From the NCBI RefSeq assembly GCF_018143015.1, contig NC_054757.1, positions 19,272,285-19,336,284 of the forward strand: DNA of 64,000 nucleotides, read 5' to 3'. The translations under genes and the position numbers were made by a program. Numbering within the stretch: the stretch's first letter is position 1; each line of letters begins with the position of its first letter. This stretch comes from Lytechinus variegatus (taxonomy: Eukaryota; Echinodermata; Echinoidea; Temnopleuroida; Toxopneustidae). Below are positions 22,409 to 32,384 of the stretch, piece after piece. A model generated the notes under the pieces. The model searched no databases. It was not told the DNA's origin and worked only from the letters and a program-made list of their open reading frames with translations.

Positions 22409-23204
22409 TTAATTGTTACATGTAGAAGTGAACTCTCTCCCTCCTTTCTCGTAGGCTTAACAATCTTTCTCATTTTGCTTCCTCGTTTCTCTCTCTTTCC
22501 ATCGAGCATCCATCCACTGTGAATTCCTTGTTTGCCCATTTATTTGTTTATTTATTTTTGTTCATTTTCTGGAGCGAACTAATCTACATTTACCTTGATT
22601 TGAACTTTTACCTCCACGGAAAGAATATAGCACATACAAGAGAGAGCCTTCAGTAAACAAGGCAGGAGTATGCTGCACATTCAGATGGATAACAGATCGA
22701 ACACAGATGAACCCACCCCGAAATTTTGCTTGTCCACTGTATTCATGAATTCGCTTTGTGTCTGTCAGCCAGTGGGACCAGACCTTAAAACACAAAATAA
22801 ACAGGTTGTTAGCTGTTACAGTGAACATAGAAATCATTTAGGTAACTATTTTGACAATAATAGCGATAATTTCAAAGTTTTTTATCATTGTGTTTGTGAA
22901 AAATAACAATCGAAGCCCAAGCAAAATTAAAGAAAGAGAGAGAGAGAGAGAGATAGGGAAAGAGAGAGGGAGTATAAAACTATGATACGTGTATGCAAAG
23001 AGTACAAAACGGATGCATAACGTTTTCCAAGGGATGGCAAGATTCTTTTCCGTTTTACATCCTCTCTGTACCGTAAGTGCAGTGCGACCAAGCCTTTATA
23101 TTCGATATTAATTTTTCTAAGTAATATTTAAACATGATTGATGATTTTTTTTCGTCTATTTTTTCGTATATCACTCTTCTCATCTCTCCCCCTCTCTCTC
23201 TCAC
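22409..23204. other. Gene-free stretch with simple repeats
   Basis: Holds pyrimidine-rich DNA (22435-22520), a GA-rich run (22932-22972) and, at about 22990-23095, an unoccupied relative of the sequence flanking the MITE at 41325-41859. No coding exon seen. Confidence 0.45.
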
Positions 23205-23769
23205 CCGGGGGGGGGGGGGCACTTACATTGACGAGTGGATATACCATGCGCGACCAAAAAACACGTAAAAAGGATGTCTTTTTCACGATAGGGCACGTTA
23301 CATACGTAACGTGATAAGGGTGTCAAAAACACAAAAATAATGAAAAAAGGGTATCTATTTCGCAAGGAAAATTACGTGTTTAGGGTCGAATTTGCGGGGA
23401 TGATAAAACAAAATTAAGATGTTTTATAAAGGATGTCCTTTTTGCCCCAACACTTCATGTTTAGAGTCCGATTTGCGCGACGTGTAGAAGGTGGGGTCGT
23501 TCTAAACCAAATAAGGCAAATCAGCCGACGACCGAATGACCCGTAACAATAAAACATCCCTGCACTTGTTTAGGGGTTCATTTCAGGGAATATTTGCCAA
23601 GAGTATCGTTTTGTTTTTAATACTTGTTAAGAGTAAGGTTTCACACGCCAATACTTGTTAAGAGGTGCATTTTCGGAATATGGAAATTACGTGTTTAGGG
23701 TGCTTTTCGAGACCCCATGCATGGTTGCGCATGGTATCCACTCGTGAATGGAAGTGCCCCCCCCCCCGG
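23205..23769. mobile_element. G-tract MITE, CCCGGGG-ended family, copy with 8-bp duplication
   Basis: Inverted ends carry a G/C run, then CACTTACATTGACGAGTGGA and its inverted partner (TCCACTCGTGAATGGAAGTG), then GCGCGACCA. The exact target duplication TCTCTCAC lies at 23197-23204 and 23770-23777. It runs in the opposite orientation to the copies at 41325 and 62071. Internal near-palindrome ACGTTACATACGTAACGT. No ORF. Confidence 0.85.
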
Positions 23770-24054
23770 TCTCTCACACACTCCCTTTCTCCCCCGCCTG
23801 CGTGCTTCTCCCTCTTTCCTAGTATTCATGTCATATGATATATTCACTTTGTATTTTGTGAACAAAATATTGGCGTATGCCACCGATGTTCTGATAAATT
23901 CAATTCATATTATCAAATTCAAGAAGAACTCATCAATTAAAAATCAATATCCCTTTTAACTGTATTTGAATATTTTTTAAACATGACTTTGATTAATGAT
24001 AATATGTTAAATATCTTGTTTACGAAATTGTCTCCACAAAATCTATTTTATGCA

Positions 24055-24268
24055 CATGGCTGGTCATAGTGTTCGATCCTCAGCCGGGTCATTCCAAAGA
24101 CTTGTAATAATGGGACCTTCTACCTTTTTGCTCGGCGCTCGGCATTTAGATTGGAGAAGGGTAATAATGACATTATTATGTTACGTAGGGCCCTCTGATA
24201 GAGCAGTTTCCTAACTGAAGTGATTACCCTGGGTAAATAAAACGTTATTATTATTATTATTATTATGG
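24055..24268 (+). mobile_element. SINE 3' portion with (TTA)n tail
   Basis: Contains a B-box-like GTGTTCGATCCTC, then GGTAATAATGACATTATTAT, then TACCCTGGGTAAATAAAACG and a TTA repeat. This is a tRNA-derived layout lacking a clear A box. Confidence 0.5.
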
Positions 24269-24334
24269 CAGCAATTAGTTTTTTCCCGTACATTTTTACA
24301 TCTTATTTTAACTTTTATCTCTTGCTTGCTAATT

Positions 24335-24598
24335 GCTATATTACACCGTAAAACGCTGTTTGAAATTTGAAGCACGTTTATTTGCATGTGAAACCCTACC
24401 CTTAAAAAAATATTGGAAATTTGACAGTGTAACACGTAGCTTTCCTAACGAAATATATACCATACCATATTTCCAGCATTTTAGCGTTTTTGATACCCTT
24501 ATTACGTTACATATAGAACGTGCCCACTTAAAAAAAGAAATTCCTTTTTACGCGAGATCGCGCCTGGTATCCACTCGTCAAAAGAAGTAGACCCCCCC
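24335..24598. mobile_element. Deleted copy of the CCCGGGG-ended MITE family
   Basis: Keeps GTGAAACCCTACCCTTAA, GATACCCTTATTACGTTACA and the right end GGTATCCACTCGTCAAAAGA plus a C run, all collinear with 62200-62625, but lacks the left third. Confidence 0.7.
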
Positions 24599-24633
24599 TC
24601 GAGTTTTAGGAGGAACCAAAGTAATGTGACTAT

Positions 24634-24789
24634 GGGGAGCGTTTCAAGAAAGGACTTGTCAGACGTTTTATCCGTCAAGTACTGTTTTATCCGACAGTTA
24701 CTATCATGGTAACAGTGCCTCTCAGCCAATCACAATCAGTTGCCAGACCTGACAACTTGTCGGACGAAAATGTTGATGAAACGCTCCCC
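24634..24789. mobile_element. Short MITE, GGGGAGCGTTTCA..TGAAACGCTCCCC
   Basis: Ends are inverted copies and the interior has GGACTTGTCAGACGTTTTAT and GACAACTTGTCGGACG. A second member at 51501-51929 has the same sequence but with another MITE inside. Confidence 0.75.
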
Positions 24790-25836
24790 TGGAAACTCAA
24801 TCTAAATCGGATATGTCGCCATTACCATAGGCATAGTATATAGTAACCAGAATTTTGCACACGAGCCGCAAATTGAATGTTTCCGTTGTGGATGCGAAAG
24901 TCTCTTCCAAAATCAACTACCGTCGTAAAGGTCCGTTCGCGTCGTACAGCGAAAGGTCTGGCACAATTTCCTGGTATGCAACCGCGTGTAGCCAGGATTT
25001 TTTTTAGAGGGGGTACGTGGCATGAATGGTTGCACACGAAGCGTGCCGCGCGCTCTACGGCGAAGGGTGCAGGGAGGGGGAGTTTTTGATATCTCATTAA
25101 ATTCAAATCAAAAGAATAATATCTCGATTTCAATATAATTGCCGGGATAAAAAAAAACAACAACCTGTTTTCAAAAGAAATTATTAGAGCCCCCAAATGG
25201 GAAAAAATTGGGGAATTTGAAATGATACTTTCCGCGCGAAGTGCGGAAGCGAAAACGTTTTATATAAATTGAGATGAGAACCGAAGTGGTGTAAAATGCC
25301 TACCTAGATCATATTTGATTGCAAAAACTTCAAATTTCTTTCGCTTGCAACACAGAGTAGAAGACGGGTAGGCCTATATGCTGGAGGAAATATTCCCTCC
25401 CATGAATGCTGCTGAAGCTCTTAATTTCATGAATTTCTCTTAAACTTGAAACTGCTGTAATTTTGATATTTCTCAAGTTATGAAGAAAAAAGAGCTCAAA
25501 ATGTGAAAGGCAAGATATTAAAGCTAGAAGAGCAACATTTCCTTTTTCATGAACGCGAAGCACGGAAACCTCTGTGATTTATTTTAGAAGATTTTTTTTT
25601 TTTTGGGGGGGGGGGGGTAATTGAGCTTCCCTTTGTATGATTGTCAAACTTCAGTGATTATCTAAATCTGAACTAAAGGCGCAAACCCGACAAGAGATGA
25701 ATGTGCAGCGATGGAATTTCATCGAATACATACATGTGCACATATAGCACAGCACGAATGCCTTCCCCTTTCCGCAGATCCTTTGCCCCAAATTGCTTGA
25801 TGAAAAGCGTAAAAATAGCATTTGAGGACTTGGGGA
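24790..25836. other. Gene-free DNA with a G-tract repeat fragment
   Basis: 24990-25080 resembles the GTAGCCAGGATTTTTTTTAG / AGCGTGCCGCGCG type of interspersed repeat. No exon with agreeing splice sites was found. Confidence 0.35.
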
Positions 25837-26093
25837 CATTAGCATACCTAAGGGGGGGGGGGCAGAGTGGGCAGACTGCTCCCTCTGACGAGTCAGAACC
25901 CATGCAAGGAACGTATCCCTCCGGGTATCCCTACCCCCCTGACGAGTCACAACTGATCCCTGACGAGCCACAAGTGGTCCCTCCTTTGATCTTGAAGACC
26001 TTTTTTTAATTCTTTATTTTTATTTTTTTTGCTTGTCAAATTTGGTGGACGAATTTGCCCCCCCCCCTGAGGAAAATCCTACGCACGCCACTG
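25837..26093. mobile_element. hAT-like MITE with 8-bp target duplication
   Basis: Ends CATTAGCATACCTAAGG and CCTACGCACGCCACTG with inner G and C runs match the family of 15049-15339. Flanks CTTGGGGA (25829-25836) and CTCGGGGA (26094-26101) form an 8-bp duplication with one mismatch. Interior repeats CCTGACGAGTCACA-like motifs. Confidence 0.7.
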
Positions 26094-27214
26094 CTCGGGG
26101 AGTGACGGTGTTTACCTCCTCGCTCTGAAAAAAGACCCGAACTTTGTGTCAATGCGATTGAAAAACAATTACATTTCATACTCTTTAACACAATGCAATG
26201 ATATTATGGCAAGAATATTCAATGTATATACGAATCCCATAGCCGGTGAGGGGGAAAACCGAGTAGTAAAAGGTGTGGGCAAACAAAGGGGAAAGGCAAT
26301 TTCGATGTCTTTCCTGCGCGGAGCGCGGAACCATTTTTTTAAATGAAGAAAAAGATAGATGGATGGATAGATAGATAAACAAATTGCTTAGTAATAAAAA
26401 GCAAGACACCATCGCGGCTAAGGCCGAATTGCGATGTATTTACAAGGTAATAATGACACAAAATTCAAACAATATAAAATAATAACACAGATAATTACAA
26501 AATAAACACTACGGATAAAATATGGTATTAAAACTACTTGTGTTGTGGAATTCTAGAAAGAAATATTAACTGAAATTGAATTGTGTGTCTGGGAAATGAC
26601 TAGTGTGTATGCCATTGTAGTATTCAACTATATAATTATAAAGTCGGAAATAATTAAAAAAATAACTTAACGAATTGGCAAAAGGTATTTCAAATGACAA
26701 AAATATAAAATGATAAAAGATAAATAAAAATATTATTCGTGCATATGCTATTATGAGTTTATGAAAACGTGGTTAGCGTATGTGTTAATAATTCGTCTAG
26801 TTATACTGCCAGTTTGTTTAAATTTTACGTAGAGACTGAGAAGAATGTTTCGTTTAAGTTTTTATTATTTTGACCTAAAAGAAAGAAAAAAAAAACAAGA
26901 AAGTTATACATTTCTTTCCTTTTCTCCTTTCCCCCTTTTTTATTTATTTTATTTTTTTTTTGGGGGGGGGGCGACCACCCCACCGACCCCTCCCCTGGCT
27001 ACGCGCCTGCTGATATAACACAAGTCTGCTATGCAGACTCTGAATGGCTCGTGAGGTGGGATCTGCTGGTTTGCGAAGCCTGAAAGGGCGAGCGAAGCGA
27101 GTCATTTCTGCAGCCTCAGTAGACCTAGTCTGCTATGCAGACTCGTTGAATCAGCTGAGGTACACACACTGCAGATGTGGGTCTACATTTGTAGACTAAT
27201 ATAACACTACTAGA
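26094..27214. other. Gene-free DNA with LINE tail and G-tract repeat
   Basis: 26341-26450 is a minus-strand LINE 3' tail (GGCCGAATTGCGATG beside a GATG/GATA run). 26940-27015 ends in GGCTACGCGCCTGCTGA after a G run. The 15-base palindrome GTCTGCTATGCAGAC occurs at about 27023 and 27128. Confidence 0.45.
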
Positions 27215-27546
27215 GACCTTCACTGACTGAGGATACGACGCTGGGTAATTAATTTCTAATAAAAAATGATCAGAAATCTGATTCTGTGAATTATGATAAC
27301 TTTTCCTTTTCTGCACGATACTTAGGCTGATGCTGACTCCAATACCTGTTTAACTATGATAGTGTCAAGAGCTTCTTCACGTCTTCTGAAAATACGACAA
27401 CCAACAGAAAGTACATTTATCGTTGTGTTCACTTTTTTGTCTTGAAATGGACAAGGAATGAACAAATTGAACCTTTTAAATTGAATCATTAAACTTTTTT
27501 GCTACAAATTCTACATATTCCATTGCATGCTAACGCATTTGGCACG
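27215..27546 (+). promoter_or_regulatory. Conserved 5' flank of LRR-Ig copy 1
   Basis: About 330 bases are shared with 35405-35791 and 42775-43152: GAGGATACGACGCTGGGTAA, then CCTGTTTAACTATGATAGTG, then AATACGACAACCAACA, then CTTGAAATGGA. The block probably includes promoter and 5' UTR. No TATA box is evident in all three. Confidence 0.5.
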
Positions 27547-30500
27547 ATGAGGGTGTTTATCTTTCTGTATATTCTTTTCTTGTTGGGAAGAACAGGTCAT
27601 TCACGATGTTCAAATCTTTGTGAGTGCAAGCAGAGGAGGACTTTGGTCGATGTGACATGCACAGATCTTGATGATATGCCTCAGGATCTCCCATGCAACA
27701 CTGTTTTGCTTGACTTGAAGAGCAATTCAATTACTGCACTCAAGAAGGAGTCATTCTCATGTCTCGGAACCTTGGTTGAGCTTCTCCTGACCAACAACCG
27801 CATTCGCTTAATCGAGAAAGGAGTCTTCGAGGATGCAACCCAACTGCAGTATATTGAACTTGATTCAAACTTCCTTCAAAGGGTTCCATACCTTGGTACC
27901 TTACCGGCTCTCCTGAAGCTATCAGTCAACAGGAATTCTCTGAAAGAGTGGCAACAGCAGACCCTTCGTGATCCATCAGGTACACGACTTTCATCGCTAA
28001 AACTGGCATTCAACAAACTCCAGAATCTACCTAAAATCCCATTTAGAGTATCATCACTAGATTTAGAAGGGAATGCAATCAGGGACATTTCAACAACTAT
28101 TTTTGCTTACCCCAAATTTATATCAAATTTGTGTATTTCATACAATAATATTGAATACTTGGAGAAAGCGCAAACGATGAAAAATCTGAAGGTTCTTTCA
28201 CTCGAATACAACTATATCAAAAGCATCGGTGAAACTCTATTCACTTGCTTTCCTTCAATAAAAAGAATCTACCTACAAGGCAATAAAATTGTGGATGTCT
28301 CTTTCTTTTGTAACATGCAACGTTTGGAGTTCATCTCATTGGAAGATAACCAAATCAGATTTGTGGGTAGACCCGCATTTACCAACATTTCCAAAATAGA
28401 ATCCGTCAAATTGAATGGCAATAAGATCGATCAATTTTCAAACGATATTTTCTTTAACGCACCGAATAGTCTAGGTCTTAACTCCAACAACATTTTAACA
28501 CTAGACGCACTGTATGGAAGGAATCATTCAAACGTGCATATTTTGAGTGTTGATAAAAATTATCTGCGAAGCATTTCTGTTAAGTATTTTCCGACGTTAA
28601 ATTATCTTTATGCTTCTCAAAATAAGCTCACAACTTTACACTTTGGAATTTCCGGACACAGAAATATTAAATACATTAACTTGAGATGGAACTGTATTTC
28701 AAATTTAACTAATTTTGACAACCTAAGCAACCTAACATACTTGGGTCTAAGTCATAACCTTCTTACTGCATGGGATCATAAATACCTGACAGGTTTGCCA
28801 AAACTCCGTTATCTCTTTCTAAGCAACAATAAAATGTCAGTGATTTCAAACTTTACAACATTGCCAGAACTAGCAGAGTTAGATTTGTCGCGTAACAATC
28901 TCCATATGATAGAAAACTCAACCTTTGATTCCTTACCAAACCTTGCAGAATTAAACCTCGCCAAGAATAAAATATCTTACCTAAATTTCGTCCGTTCGAT
29001 CACACCACTGAAGAGGTTGAATGTAAGTCACAACAAACTTAGGGTAATCGATCGTCAATATTTTTCAAGTTTAATCTCTCTCAGAACACTGGATTTAGCT
29101 TTCAATCTCATAACAGAGGTCAACCCCCTAAGCTTGACTTCTCTTCAAAGGTTTGATATCAGTCATAATTTGTTAACCCATTTAAATTTAAATCACATAT
29201 TTGATACAGAACAATTGATTTATATGAATGTAGAGGCCAATGGAATTACTGAAATCATCTCCATGTCAGCCTTACATATAAACATTAACAATAATGCTAT
29301 CGGATCTTCCAACTCAAGTGTTCTATCAGGAAACAACATTTTCTCCCGCAATAATAACCTGACAGACTTCAAACAGATAAGGATTTCACCTGATTTGGTC
29401 GGACTTTACCTGAAGACGAACCAAATTAGTTCCATACCGAATTTTACCTTCGTGTCGGCATCTTCACTCTTCTTTCTCGAGTTGGATGATAACCACCTTC
29501 TTGATATTCAAACTTTAGCTTTTATTGGCCTAAAAGATGTCGTCAGATTGAGCTTAAACAGAAACCGTTTGGTGTACCTCCCCGCTGGTGTGTTTTCACA
29601 CATTGAGCAGCTGTCGTATCTCAGGTTGAGTGGAAATCCTCTGAAGTACATTTCTAATCAACAGTTTTCAGGAGTGCAGAGCCGAATAGGTACCGGTATA
29701 GATTTGTCTTGCATACCCCATTCGAACAAATCCATAGACGTGTTAGGAGATTTGAAAAATGTTCAATACCTGAACCTTCATCAAAGTTTTGCTTTTAAAC
29801 AGTACTTTATAAGAAACACTACTATACAAGCAGATACCACTATTGAATTCCAAGAACTTTTGATATTTAGACTTTCTTCACTTAATCTCGGAAATAACTG
29901 TAGAGAATTGTTAATGAACAATTTGGCGGCACTTGATTTGTCTAACAATTCTTTTACTTCAATTCCAAGATACTGTCTACCAAAAAACAACAAGGCATAT
30001 ACTCTTAACTTGTCCGATAATAAAATCAAAGTCGTTTCTAATGATTCATTAGACAAGCAACAGCAGTTCTGGATGTTGGACTTAAGTTACAACAATATTA
30101 TATCATTCGAATTCGGTTCCTTGCAATATCAGACATACTTGACCGACTTAAATCTTGAGGGCAACCAAATCACCACACTGAATATTGGATATCTAATGTT
30201 CTCTTTGAAATCAGTAAGAATTAATTTTGAAAGTAATCCTCTGTTGTGTGATTGTGACCTCATCAAGACTTTTATAACCCTATGTATACATCAAAAAGAG
30301 AAATCCATGAAATGTGTTAAACCTGCAGCATACGCCGACACTTCAGTGGCCGAACTAGCTGCCGCAGACAATTTTAGTTGTCGCCCACAATTGTGCTCTC
30401 CATCATATCAAACCCTGTTTTCGTTCGTTGGTGAACAAGTTGAGTTACCTTGCCCAGTCAAACATTCAACATCAAGCAACACTTACTGGTCAGTAACGCT

Positions 30501-30849
30501 TCAAGATCTGCACTTCTCTGATAGAGACACCTTACCCGATGGAGTTTCCATTCTTTCTCATAATGCTCTTCAGATCAATAATGTTACCAAAAACATGACT
30601 GGTTTTTACACTTGTTGGAGTGAAAATGAAGCTGGGCAAACGAAATTCACCCTAAAATTAATTGTCAAGGAAAATATAAGGGAAAATATTGAAGACAGAA
30701 CTGACTATTCAGCAATGTTAGTCCAAAACTGGACGGACAATCTTCAGTGTGGTAAATCTCTTGCTACTATCAATATCATGAGTAAAAATTTGCTATCAAC
30801 GATGCTAGCAATGCAATCGATCTACCTTTTTTTTGCAAACTACAATTGA
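27547..30849 (+). CDS. LRR-Ig cell-surface protein, tandem copy 1 (intronless)
   Basis: Single open exon of 1,100 residues. I chose the ATG at 27547 because it is followed at once by a signal peptide (MRVFIFLYILFLLGRTGHS); an in-frame ATG at 27499 would put 16 polar residues before it. Order: LRRNT with clustered cysteines (CSNLCECK), about thirty LRRs of the LxxLxLxxNxI type across residues 55-890, an LRRCT beginning NPLLCDCD near 896, one Ig-like domain with cysteines near 969 (ELPCPV) and 1023 (FYTCW), a polar stalk, and a hydrophobic end with no cytoplasmic tail. There are many N-x-S/T sites. The architecture resembles LRIG/LINGO-type proteins or Toll ectodomains, but no TIR domain or transmembrane-plus-tail is present. 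The hydrophobic end suggests a GPI anchor or tail anchor. Binding or recognition is inferred; no ligand is known. Confidence 0.9.
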   Translation: MRVFIFLYILFLLGRTGHSRCSNLCECKQRRTLVDVTCTDLDDMPQDLPCNTVLLDLKSNSITALKKESFSCLGTLVELLLTNNRIRLIEKGVFEDATQLQYIELDSNFLQRVPYLGTLPALLKLSVNRNSLKEWQQQTLRDPSGTRLSSLKLAFNKLQNLPKIPFRVSSLDLEGNAIRDISTTIFAYPKFISNLCISYNNIEYLEKAQTMKNLKVLSLEYNYIKSIGETLFTCFPSIKRIYLQGNKIVDVSFFCNMQRLEFISLEDNQIRFVGRPAFTNISKIESVKLNGNKIDQFSNDIFFNAPNSLGLNSNNILTLDALYGRNHSNVHILSVDKNYLRSISVKYFPTLNYLYASQNKLTTLHFGISGHRNIKYINLRWNCISNLTNFDNLSNLTYLGLSHNLLTAWDHKYLTGLPKLRYLFLSNNKMSVISNFTTLPELAELDLSRNNLHMIENSTFDSLPNLAELNLAKNKISYLNFVRSITPLKRLNVSHNKLRVIDRQYFSSLISLRTLDLAFNLITEVNPLSLTSLQRFDISHNLLTHLNLNHIFDTEQLIYMNVEANGITEIISMSALHININNNAIGSSNSSVLSGNNIFSRNNNLTDFKQIRISPDLVGLYLKTNQISSIPNFTFVSASSLFFLELDDNHLLDIQTLAFIGLKDVVRLSLNRNRLVYLPAGVFSHIEQLSYLRLSGNPLKYISNQQFSGVQSRIGTGIDLSCIPHSNKSIDVLGDLKNVQYLNLHQSFAFKQYFIRNTTIQADTTIEFQELLIFRLSSLNLGNNCRELLMNNLAALDLSNNSFTSIPRYCLPKNNKAYTLNLSDNKIKVVSNDSLDKQQQFWMLDLSYNNIISFEFGSLQYQTYLTDLNLEGNQITTLNIGYLMFSLKSVRINFESNPLLCDCDLIKTFITLCIHQKEKSMKCVKPAAYADTSVAELAAADNFSCRPQLCSPSYQTLFSFVGEQVELPCPVKHSTSSNTYWSVTLQDLHFSDRDTLPDGVSILSHNALQINNVTKNMTGFYTCWSENEAGQTKFTLKLIVKENIRENIEDRTDYSAMLVQNWTDNLQCGKSLATINIMSKNLLSTMLAMQSIYLFFANYN

Positions 30850-31220
30850 ATATTTTCAGGAAGTTTCGAAATCTTTGTTTTGCGTTTTTATAGTGTATTA
30901 GTGAGTTAAGGGATTGTGATAGGCAGGCTTACTTTATATTCTTTTACGGAAACATATTATGGAAGTGCAGTATTGTGGTACTGTACGAAATAATAACTCC
31001 ACAGTGTAATTAATTCAATCACCTTTTTAACGGTTTATTGCTGCATTTGCTGTGACAAATATAATGTTACATTACAACTACAAGAACGTAGTTCATAAAT
31101 CGTCATAAAATGTCGAGTTTATTTTGAATGAAAGGACTGGATCATCCTGGCATCCCGTTACAGAAATAATTGCGTTTCAACTCAGTTTAAAAAAAATCGA
31201 TCACAAGTCCCTAATAAACG
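30850..31220 (+). other. 3' flank of LRR-Ig copy 1
   Basis: Shares AGGAAGTTTCG, ATAGTGTATTAGTGAGTTAA and GAAATAATAACTC with the 3' flanks of the other two copies, so it probably holds the 3' UTR. An AATAAA lies at about 31213. No repeat block like that at 39761-40900 follows it. Confidence 0.45.
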
Positions 31221-31224
31221 GCAT

Positions 31225-31372
31225 ACATTCGTAATTCTGAGGCTTCGTTATTCCGAAGGTTCGTTAGTCCGAAAACGAAATGAGGTTCGTAATTCCGAAG
31301 GTTCGTTAATCCGAAAACGAAATGAGATTCGTAATTCCGAAGGTTCGTTAATCCGAAAACGAAATATTCTTT
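31225..31372. repeat. Minisatellite, ~50-base unit
   Basis: Three units of TTCGTAATTCCGAAGGTTCG followed by TTAATCCGAAAACGAAATGA, the last incomplete. Confidence 0.8.
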
Positions 31373-31465
31373 TCTATTCTATTTTTTTTGTTTGCTATAC
31401 TAGCATCTTTGCAATATTTTTGTATAACCTATTTTTTACGTATTAGTTTGACCAATTTCATCGTT

Positions 31466-32053
31466 AAAAGAGAATGAAACCTTTAGAACAAGATAGCTTG
31501 TGTGAAAACAGAAAAATCAAAGAAACAGATCAACGAAAGTTTGAGAAAAATCGGACAAAATAATGAGAAAGTTATGAGCATTTGAATATTGCGATCTCTA
31601 ATGCTATGGAGATCCTCAAATTGGCTATGCGACAAAGCTGTATGATGTCACTTGTGAACAACTCTCCCCATTACTTTAGTATATATTTCACTTAAATTGC
31701 TTCTTTTATCTAATCTATCAGAAGATCATGTGTTCTTTCTATAGGAGGGCATGTAATACAGATTTTTAAAGAATACATCAAGGATAAAGAGTTTGTATCA
31801 CCATAAGAAAAAAAAAATATACATTTTGAGGGTAATCTATAGTCCATCAAAGGGAAAGTTGTTCACATGTGACATCACACATTCTTGTTGCATTGACAAT
31901 GGGAGGATCTCCATAGCATTAGTGATTGCAATATTCAAATGCTCATTACTTTCTCATTATTTGTCCGATTTTTCTCAAACTTTCTTTGTTCTTATTCTTT
32001 GATTTTTCTGTTCCGACACAAGCTTATTTGAACCAAAGGTTTCATTCCCCTTT
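31466..32053. mobile_element. Palindromic MITE (GAATGAAACCTTT family)
   Basis: AAAAGAGAATGAAACCTTTAG on the left mirrors CAAAGGTTTCATTCCCCTTT on the right. Interior blocks also mirror: TTTGAGAAAAATCGGACAAA with TTGTCCGATTTTTCTCAAAC, and TCTAATGCTATGGAGATCCT with GGATCTCCATAGCATTAG. Confidence 0.8.
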
Positions 32054-32069
32054 AAGTACTCATTTAAGT

Positions 32070-32228
32070 CTATATCAAGATAATAGGTTTGTGTATCATT
32101 TTAAGAAAATATTACGATACTTTGTATGAGAACTTTATATGTAACTTGCATGTTTGTAAAATTGATCACAATTCGGCCTATGGCTGCGATGATCTTTAAA
32201 TAAACCATTTTATCTATCTATCTATCTA
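32070..32228 (+). mobile_element. LINE 3' tail with (ATCT)n
   Basis: Ends CACAATTCGGCCTATGGCTG, CGATGATCTTTAAATAAACC and ATCT repeats, the same tail type seen inverted at 9130-9600 and 26341-26450. Confidence 0.5.
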
Positions 32229-32384
32229 ACAAGATTCTGTTCAAATCATAATACCCCTTTAAGCATGTTAAGCGAAACTTTCCAATGTCATCACTTTTTT
32301 ATTTTACATCTGATTTTGATGAAATTTCAGTGCTATGCTTGTTTGATTTTCCCCTTTTTTGATGGGCCTTGTTATTTTTTGGAA

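Noticed and set aside
24502-25196. ORFs of 70-124 residues in both strands
   Set aside because: They span MITE boundaries and poly-G repeat fragments and show no family resemblance.
27876-28088. Antisense ORFs inside the LRR-Ig genes (also 36121-36333 and 43482-43706)
   Set aside because: They recur only because the genes are duplicated; they have no initiation context or domain and shadow the conserved LRR coding frame.
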